The position numbers and the translations under genes are program-made. The notes under the pieces were generated by a model. It worked only from the letters and a program-made list of their open reading frames with translations, searched no databases and was not told the origin of the DNA. A stretch of DNA of 37,248 nt from Anaerolineae bacterium (GTDB lineage Bacteria > Chloroflexota > Anaerolineae > Aggregatilineales > Phototrophicaceae), in NCBI GenBank assembly GCA_025454525.1, contig JALOOG010000046.1:1-37248 (forward strand), written 5' to 3'. Below are positions 33,818-37,248 of this stretch, in pieces; position 1 is the first letter of the stretch, and every line of letters starts with the position of its first letter.

Positions 33818-35265
33818 AAGCGTTTTCGCGCTTAATGTTGATCCTAATCGGTGTTCAAATGATGTGGGTAGTGGCTCAAGCAACGCCTGAAGCGACCCCA
33901 GATCCAACTGTTCAATCAACCCCGGAGATGACTCCTGAAGCGGCAGATACCGTTTGTCCCCGCTTGGTGCGTTCCGCGATTGATCTCACTCAAGATCGTT
34001 GCGAGACGGTGAATAGCAATCAGGTTTGTTATGGGCATTCGATTTTAGAGGCCGCTTCTCGTCCGGGTTTTGAAGATTTTAACTTTGAGGAACCCGGCGA
34101 TATTGAAGATGTGATCGAAATGCAAAGTTTGAATCTTAGCCCCATGGATCTGGATGAAGGGGTATGGGGCGTGATTCTGATGCGGGTGCAGGCCGAAATT
34201 GAAGGCGAAAATGATGATGTGCAGGTGATCGTATTTGGGGACGCGGCTCTTGAAAGCCCAACACCGATCCTTGAGGTGAATGTCGATCAGAACGCCAATG
34301 TCCGCGTTTTGCCGGATGAGACGGCCGAATCGATCGCCATTTTAACCGCCAACTCTCGCATCATCGCCAATGGACGCTCACAAGATGATGAATGGTTACG
34401 GGTGCAATTGCCCACCGGAACTGAACCGCCATTCGGTTGGATCTCTCAAGCGTTGATTGACCCCAACCCTGAATTAGAGACATTAGAAGTAATCGCGGAT
34501 GCTGATCTAGAAGATGCGTTAGTTTATCGACCGATGCAGGCATTCTATTTTCAAAGTGGGATAGACGATGCGCCGTGCGAAGCTGCTCCGAACAGTGGCA
34601 TGATGATCCAAACGCCAGAAGGTGAGGCCAAAGTTACCCTTTGGATTGATGAAGTGATCATCGAATTAGATGCAACTGCTTTTGTACAAGCGCAGCCGAA
34701 TGGTGAACTTTCGATCGATGTTTTAGAAGGCACGGTGACTGTTACCGCAGATGGAGAAACTCGGACTGCCGTTACTGGCACTCAAATCACGATCCCATTA
34801 GATGATGAGTTGGGAGTCGCGGGCGCACCTAATGATCCCCAACCGCTTGATCCCATTGATTTACAAGGAATCCCGATCGATTTATTAGATATACCCGTTG
34901 AGATTCCCCAACCCCTTGATCTCCCACCCGGCACACCGATCGCGGGCAATTGGACTTTCCGTTGGGATGTCACCGAACAAACATGCCCCGATGGCCAAAC
35001 GATCCCGTTTGAAAGTTCCGGAATCCCGTTCTCAATCATAGTAGCGGCACAAGGCGAGACCCTACAATGGGGGGGAGGAACCTATACCCGTACTGAAACC
35101 GGAATTTATACCCGGTCGTATGTCGATACCAATGGTAACTTATACCAAGATACCTTGACTGTTACCGCCCTAGATCGGATGAGCGGCGAGTCGATCATCG
35201 ATCTCGCCGCCACAGTATGTACATTAACCGTGCCGTTTAGTTTACAATTGGTCAGCGTGGGGTGA
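33814..35265 (+). CDS. Exported SH3/FecR-like domain protein coupled to the kinase
   Basis: The 483-residue protein starts with a signal peptide (MKAFSRLMLILIGVQMMWVV, likely cleaved near residue 22), then a Thr/Pro/Glu stretch, a Cys-containing domain (about 45-155), and an SH3b-like domain (about 160-220: NANVRVLPDETAESIAILTA to FGWISQALI). Next is a FecR-like segment (about 265-330: WIDEVIIELDAT, LEGTVTVTADGETRTAVTGT), a Pro/Asp linker and a C-terminal beta-rich domain (about 375-480) with two Cys. Its ATG overlaps the kinase stop by ATGA, so both proteins are made from the same message. It is a plausible extracellular partner or ligand sensor for the WD40 propellers, but this is inferred only from coupling. 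It overlaps the convergent DUF1990 gene by 14 bases. Confidence 0.8.
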   Translation: MKAFSRLMLILIGVQMMWVVAQATPEATPDPTVQSTPEMTPEAADTVCPRLVRSAIDLTQDRCETVNSNQVCYGHSILEAASRPGFEDFNFEEPGDIEDVIEMQSLNLSPMDLDEGVWGVILMRVQAEIEGENDDVQVIVFGDAALESPTPILEVNVDQNANVRVLPDETAESIAILTANSRIIANGRSQDDEWLRVQLPTGTEPPFGWISQALIDPNPELETLEVIADADLEDALVYRPMQAFYFQSGIDDAPCEAAPNSGMMIQTPEGEAKVTLWIDEVIIELDATAFVQAQPNGELSIDVLEGTVTVTADGETRTAVTGTQITIPLDDELGVAGAPNDPQPLDPIDLQGIPIDLLDIPVEIPQPLDLPPGTPIAGNWTFRWDVTEQTCPDGQTIPFESSGIPFSIIVAAQGETLQWGGGTYTRTETGIYTRSYVDTNGNLYQDTLTVTALDRMSGESIIDLAATVCTLTVPFSLQLVSVG

Positions 35266-36004
35266 TCTGATCCCCCGCTTCCTCTTGTAGATCGGCTAAC
35301 TTTTGAGCAACGGCCGGGTTATCGGTCGTTGTTTTGACCTCTGGAGTACCCAAAGGTGTTTGATATTGGATGTGTTGCGTGCGTTCGATCACCATTTGAC
35401 GCATCCGTGCGAGTGCTGTACGGGCAAATTTGACTTGTAAACGCCGTCCGAAAATCCAGAAACCGATCCGGTAAAAGATATTCGGGATATGGGTGGGTTT
35501 GGAATAAGCGTGAATCCGAAATTCCACCTTTCCCGATTCCAGATATTTCCAGATCTCAAAGGTGATCTCACCCATTTCAAAATGACCTTCTAGGGTTTGA
35601 TAGCTATAGCCCCAGATGCGCGCATGGGTGATCTCATCCACACGACGGGTTTCATCGGTCACTTTGCCAATTTTTGCACCGAACAAAAACGTAAACCACC
35701 AAAAACGCCCGCGCAAGATCATATAACGCTCTTGCAACGGCACATCCGGCACATAAATCCCCGTGATCAAACTGGGATCAGGAAATTCATAGTTTCGCAA
35801 GACCTCGCAAGCCACTTCCCAAGATCCATTCGGATAGGGCTGCCCAGGTGATTCATTTGGGAGTTCAGTCACATAATCGTCAATGCGCCAACCCTTCAAC
35901 GCGGTAAATTCTTCACGCTTTTCGAGGTCATAATTGAGTTTACGGAGTTTGATCTGCTCTAACAGCGTTTGATATTCCTGCCACAGCGGTTTAGTCTCCT
36001 TCAT
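35252..36004 (-). CDS. DUF1990-type protein (second of a tandem pair)
   Basis: The 250-residue protein matches the DUF1990 (UPF0548) pattern: WEVACEVLRNYEFPDPSLITG, a middle strand pair (RYMILRGRFWWFTFLFGAKIGKVTD), then ARIWGYSYQTLEGHFEMGEITFEIW with the G-T/TLEGH-E-GE motif and FRIHAYSKPTHIPNIFYRIG near the C-terminus. No function is known for the family. No signal peptide or TM helix is evident; the hydrophobic stretch FWWFTFLFG is part of the fold. The ATG at 36004 is preferred to the one ten codons earlier because it leaves only a 14-base overlap with the upstream paralogue. It ends 14 bases inside the convergent SH3/FecR-like gene. Confidence 0.75.
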   Translation of the reverse strand: MKETKPLWQEYQTLLEQIKLRKLNYDLEKREEFTALKGWRIDDYVTELPNESPGQPYPNGSWEVACEVLRNYEFPDPSLITGIYVPDVPLQERYMILRGRFWWFTFLFGAKIGKVTDETRRVDEITHARIWGYSYQTLEGHFEMGEITFEIWKYLESGKVEFRIHAYSKPTHIPNIFYRIGFWIFGRRLQVKFARTALARMRQMVIERTQHIQYQTPLGTPEVKTTTDNPAVAQKLADLQEEAGDQITPR

Positions 36005-36719
36005 GTTGGGATTCTCCCTCCTCATAGGGCGCACGTTGGGTGATGATCTCGATGTTTCCGATCATCTCTCCACCGCTTTTGATCACCACCTGCTCACAGA
36101 AACCCGTCCACATACCCGTTTGTGCGGTTTTTGCGATGTTCGCTTCATAAAACAATTCCACAATCTTGTCCGCACTCCGCGCCCACGATTCGATCTCAAA
36201 ACGGAAGGCTTGGTTTATGGCTGGGTGAGGCAAAAGCCGAAAATGAATTTCACCTGCTTCCAGATGTCCCGTGAGGGTGATAAATGTGAAAGCGGTCGGG
36301 ATTTGATTCAATACTCGCACCGGCCCATCCCAGGGTCCGGTGATGTGAATGTAATATTCATCGCCAATTTCAAACCGATCGGGATCGCCTTTGGTTTTCT
36401 CAAAGCGTGCCAATTCGATCGGGGTAAAGGCGTTCGGGTCACTTTTGATCTGCTGCATCAGCGTCAAAAGATCCACTTGTGGTTGATCAACATCCACACG
36501 ATACAAACGATGATAGAGCGCGCCTGTTCCTTCGGATCGAGGTTGCACCTTTTCATCTGGTTTGAGGTCATCGGGGACTTTGGGATCGGGCATCTCCTCG
36601 CGATTGTCCATTTGCATCACATATTCGTCTGCATACAGACGCTTGCGCTTCCAAAGCAACGCGATAATCGTGATCGATCCGATCAACGCAAATAGATAAA
36701 CCTTAGGGCGAATGATCAT
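35991..36719 (-). CDS. DUF1990-like protein with N-terminal membrane anchor (first of a tandem pair)
   Basis: The 242-residue protein starts with a hydrophobic helix (about residues 6-24: VYLFALIGSITIIALLW) followed by KRKR, so it is probably anchored in the membrane with the bulk cytoplasmic or outside depending on topology. The rest resembles DUF1990: DEYYIHITGPWDGPVRV, then TAFTFITLTGHLEAGEIHFRLL (the same TL-GH-E-GE core as its neighbour) and AFRFEIESWARSADKIVELF. The ATG at 36719 is preferred to one 25 codons earlier, which lies in the inverted repeat region. It overlaps the next gene by 14 bases, and the pair is likely an old duplication. Confidence 0.72.
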   Translation of the reverse strand: MIIRPKVYLFALIGSITIIALLWKRKRLYADEYVMQMDNREEMPDPKVPDDLKPDEKVQPRSEGTGALYHRLYRVDVDQPQVDLLTLMQQIKSDPNAFTPIELARFEKTKGDPDRFEIGDEYYIHITGPWDGPVRVLNQIPTAFTFITLTGHLEAGEIHFRLLPHPAINQAFRFEIESWARSADKIVELFYEANIAKTAQTGMWTGFCEQVVIKSGGEMIGNIEIITQRAPYEEGESQHEGD

Positions 36720-36725
36720 GGGTTT

Positions 36726-36780
36726 GACTCGTGATTGTCTCTCGTTATTTGTATTGTAACGAAAAAACCGATCACGAGTC
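36726..36780. promoter_or_regulatory. Nested inverted repeat upstream of the DUF1990 pair
   Basis: GACTCGTGAT (36726-36735) and ATCACGAGTC (36771-36780) form a perfect 10-bp outer stem. Inside it, TCGTTA (36742-36747) and TAACGA (36757-36762) form a 6-bp inner stem with a 9-base loop. It lies between the LPTTG gene and the DUF1990 pair, so it may terminate the former or regulate the latter. Confidence 0.55.
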
Positions 36781-36790
36781 GCAATTGATC

Positions 36791-37248
36791 TCAATTATTC
36801 ATCTTACGTGTGCGAAGATAAACACCCGATACCAAGATGAGACCGATCATCACACTTGCGATTAACCATAGATGCGATCTTGATCCTTCTCCCGTAGTAG
36901 GCAACGCCCGCGCACGGAAAAAGCCACTAGAAGCACAGCGCGGGGAAGGGTTCTCACGGGTGGTCAAACAGGCACGATTGAATACCTCTGGCGCGGTTTG
37001 ACCTTCACGTAAACGACCTCTAATTGTGATCACAATCCGCTCTTGCGGCGCGATCTGGGCTTGTTGGAAGTTAACCGCTTGGCCATTCACCTGTACTGTG
37101 CCGCTACTTGCTTCAGCACCTAAGATCTCAATGGCATCCGGCATCTGATCATTAACCACAATATTACGGAAAGTCTGATTGGTCGGATTGATCACCCGAA
37201 TAAGATAGGTAATTTCTGCGCCGGGGGAGGCAAACGGAGGCTGACTGG
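36791..37248 (-). CDS. C-terminal part of an LPTTG-anchored surface protein (5' end outside window)
   Basis: The frame is open to the window edge, giving the last 151 residues. The first ~95 residues form a DUF11/isopeptide-type beta domain (PGAEITYLIRVINPTNQTF, NIVVNDQMPDAIEIL). Two Cys follow near NRACLTTRENPSPRCAS, then LPTTGEG (LPTTG encoded at 36890-36904), a hydrophobic helix (LWLIASVMIGLILVSGVYL) and the basic tail RTRKMNN. That is the layout of a sortase cell-wall sorting signal, implying a single-membrane envelope and a sortase elsewhere. A non-sortase LPXTG-like membrane anchor is an alternative. The full protein is probably a repeat-built adhesin or envelope protein. Confidence 0.82.
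   Translation of the reverse strand, partial: SQPPFASPGAEITYLIRVINPTNQTFRNIVVNDQMPDAIEILGAEASSGTVQVNGQAVNFQQAQIAPQERIVITIRGRLREGQTAPEVFNRACLTTRENPSPRCASSGFFRARALPTTGEGSRSHLWLIASVMIGLILVSGVYLRTRKMNN

Noticed and set aside
36003-36695. Long plus-strand frame opposite the DUF1990-like gene
   Set aside because: It is antisense to a protein with family motifs and has no ribosome site or recognisable domain.

Overview
The window reads as chromosomal DNA from a Chloroflexota (Anaerolineae-like) bacterium. This is an inference from gene content: a SufCBDSU iron-sulfur assembly cluster without SufE, a menaquinone (men) operon, Thr/Pro-rich (TFTPTP-type) secreted proteins with one signal peptide or lipobox, a kinase-nSTAND-WD40 giant protein, an LPXTG-like wall-anchor tail, and DUF4058 and DUF1990 proteins. 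No 16S rRNA gene or other phylogenetic marker is present to settle it.

Layout. 1-405: the last 86 codons of a tyrosine recombinase stop 24 bases from the 3' end of a tRNA-Pro(GGG), which suggests the edge of a tRNA-targeted integrated element lying off the left end. 531-3387: a DUF4058 protein, an MFS drug-efflux-type transporter and a small lipoprotein. 3428-12035: an iron-sulfur block with a divergent MIP18/SufT-like gene, then sufC, sufB (interrupted by two in-frame inteins), a four-TM membrane protein, sufD, sufS, sufU and a Rieske ferredoxin. A TTGACA-17-TATACT promoter precedes sufC, and a strong intrinsic terminator separates sufD from sufS. 12040-14211: GDPD phosphodiesterase, a SAM methyltransferase and a YugP-type zinc metallopeptidase.

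14499-19400: a 1633-residue RND-family permease whose first extracytoplasmic domain carries about 700 extra residues of divergent repeats, plus two additional predicted TM helices. 19451-25690 (minus strand): a compact operon tetR-menF-menD-menB-menE-zinc ribbon, with menH divergent from tetR across a region holding a TetR-type palindrome. Together menF, D, H, B and E supply most of the classical route from chorismate to DHNA-CoA; menC, the thioesterase step and menA are not in the window.

26578-28759 (minus): one secreted Thr/Pro-linker and beta-helix protein, now split in two frames by an exact 22-bp tandem duplication inside a 60-bp repeat array. 29354-35265: a Ser/Thr kinase-nSTAND-TM-WD40 protein coupled by an ATGA overlap to an exported SH3/FecR-like protein. 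35252-37248 (minus): two tandem DUF1990-type proteins and the C-terminal part of an LPTTG-anchored surface protein that runs off the right edge.

The most noteworthy items are the double-intein SufB, the repeat-expanded RND permease, the 22-bp frame-breaking duplication (possible phase switch or assembly error), the TetR-headed men operon, and the kinase-nSTAND-WD40/SH3-FecR pair. All functional statements are from reading motifs by eye; no database search was run.
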